A DNA stretch of 64,000 nucleotides, taken from Megascapheus bottae (lineage: Eukaryota; Chordata; Mammalia; Rodentia; Geomyidae). The stretch lies in the NCBI GenBank assembly GCA_024803745.1, contig JANJXV010000004.1:41969358-42033357 (forward strand), in the 5' to 3' direction. Under the pieces are notes generated by a model. It searched no databases. It was not told the DNA's origin and saw only the letters and a list, made by a program, of their open reading frames with translations. A program made the position numbers and the translations under genes. Positions 62,631-64,000 of the stretch are shown one piece after another; position 1 is the stretch's first letter, and each line of letters opens with the position of its first letter.

Positions 62631-62847
62631 GAATCCATCAACTTGAAATTTATTGTCTAAGTACGTAAGTCATTTAATCTAGTGTTAGCACTGACAGATC
62701 AAAGACCAATAATAACACAAAGTGAACTATTTTCAGAATATGTATTTCAAATAATCAGAGCAGTTCCTAATACCTTTCTACTGTTTTCTTTCTTTTGATG
62801 TTGTTTCATTAGATTTAACCTTTTCTTTTTTTGCCTTGTGTTTTTTT

Positions 62848-63135
62848 CATATATTTTTTTATTGTAATTAATAGGATTACATTATATTTGCCAGATAGGA
62901 GGTGCATTAATTCATACATTGATACCCTTTCTCATGTCTTGATCCCCATTTCCCTCGCCCCCACCTGCACCCCTCATCTTGTTTTCCCCTTTTCCCTATC
63001 CAATTTCAAATAACCAAATACAAATATATCCAATATATCAGATAACAAAGTGAGATACTGTAACAATATGAGATTACCAGCAAAAGAGATGAGAGATAAC
63101 ATAGTATATTAAGGACAATAATCACTCATTATATT
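62848..63135 (-). mobile_element. L1 3'-end insertion with target-site duplication
   Basis: About 288 nt of the antisense L1 3'-end family, flanked by ttgccttgtgttttt on both sides, which shows it was retrotransposed as a 5'-truncated piece. Confidence 0.8.
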
Positions 63136-63637
63136 TGCCTTGTGTTTTTAATAGTAGTGTATAACCTAAAGTTGTTAACTTAGTGAATTTTGAATCCAAG
63201 TTCATGACCATCATCTGAGAAAATAGGGAAGAATAATTAAAATTGAGGGGAGTTTGTATTTTTGGTTTTTATCATTGTACTATTATTTGTGACTTTGTGA
63301 TTACATATGTAACAAAATGCATAATTTTAGCCATTTGAAAGGGTACCATTTGGTAGTACTAAGTATATTGTGTTTTGCATCATCACCATTCTCTTAGATC
63401 CAGAACACTTTCCTCTGCACAAGTGAAACTCTGTTTCTATTAAGCAGTAGCTGTTCATTCAGTAATTTTATTCAGATAAGGTCTTTATTCCTTTTTTCTC
63501 AGCTTAGCTTAAAACTGTGATCATCTGTATTGCAGCCTCTGCATAGGTAGGCATAGCCATTATGCCTAGTCTTCTGATCAGTGTTGATAAGCATCAAGTT
63601 CAGTGGTCAGTTTTATTCTTTAAAAACAGATTATTCC

Positions 63638-64000
63638 GAAGGGCTGCTGGTGGTTCATGTCTATAATCCTAGCTTCTTGGGAGTCTGAGAATAGGAGGAT
63701 TGTGGGTGAAGACCACCTTGGGCAGAACCTTTAGCTGTGTCCAGTTATATATACCTGACATCCCAAGCTATGTGGGAGTCTGAGTCTGGGAGGCTAGCTC
63801 AGGCAGAAAAGTCTGTGAGAATCCATCCCCACAGAGAGAAGCTGAATATAGTGGCAAGTGCCTATAATCTCAGCAGTGAATGAGGGGAAGCTTAAAATTA
63901 GGTGGATTGCAGCTCAGGCACGGCTAGACAGGAAGTCAGAATCAATGAGAAATAATCAGCCCAAAGAGGCATGGCACAAATTGTAGAGTGCCAGCCTAGT
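63638..64000 (+). mobile_element. 7SL-like tandem SINE, runs off window
   Basis: Repeated 7SL-type words: ggttcatgtctataatccta, then tgggagtctgag twice, and agtgcctataatctcag. A diverged multimeric Alu/B1-like element. Confidence 0.55.

Overview
The window is mammalian nuclear DNA from a rodent, carrying the 5' two thirds of one protein-coding gene, HACE1, on the + strand. The rodent group is inferred from the SINEs. About 25 copies of a dimeric element start with a tRNA-Ala/ID-like head (A box tggcctagtgg, B box ggttcgattcc) and continue into a second monomer ending in gagttcaagcccc-like sequence and poly(A). This matches what I recall of IDL-Geo, a SINE described only from Geomyoidea (kangaroo rats, pocket mice, pocket gophers). 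Several long microsatellites and a degenerate TTAGGG-like tract (kangaroo-rat HS-alpha satellite is TTAGGG-based, from memory) fit that placement but do not fix the species.

Layout. 1-21.8 kb: intergenic DNA upstream of HACE1, holding SINEs, microsatellites, an RPL31 processed pseudogene (5.8-6.2 kb), the degenerate TTAGGG-like tract (7.0-7.8 kb) and an L1 fragment (11.5-12.0 kb). No convincing gene was found there. About 21.83-22.73 kb: CpG island and TATA-less promoter with a ZNF143/THAP11-type motif, GC boxes and CCAAT. 22.29-59.5 kb: coding exons 1-17 of HACE1, every one bounded by AG/GT with matching phases, giving residues 1-621 of a protein that is 909 residues in human. 59.5-64 kb: the start of intron 17. 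The remaining HECT exons, including the catalytic cysteine, lie beyond the window.

HACE1 is a HECT-type E3 ubiquitin ligase. Exons 3-9 encode the ankyrin repeats used for substrate recognition (active RAC1 is the best known substrate), exons 10-15 the middle region, and exons 16-17 the start of the HECT N-lobe. Introns are rich in antisense L1 3'-end fragments, IDL-Geo SINEs and B1-like/Geo composite SINEs. Intron 2 also holds a 308-bp solo LTR with an intact 6-bp target duplication.

The most interesting observations are: a 96-nt in-frame extension of exon 11 that ends at a stronger splice donor and predicts a 32-residue insertion; exon 2 lying between two antisense SINEs and, farther out, between two diverged direct repeats; a sense-oriented solo LTR with a polyadenylation signal shortly before exon 3; the degenerate TTAGGG-like tract; a near-identical 93-bp sequence attached to two separate (CA)n tracts; and two unrelated SINE heads joined to the same tRNA-like Geo monomer. 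I found no novel enzymatic or defence-type system. This is an ordinary conserved gene in a lineage-specific repeat landscape.
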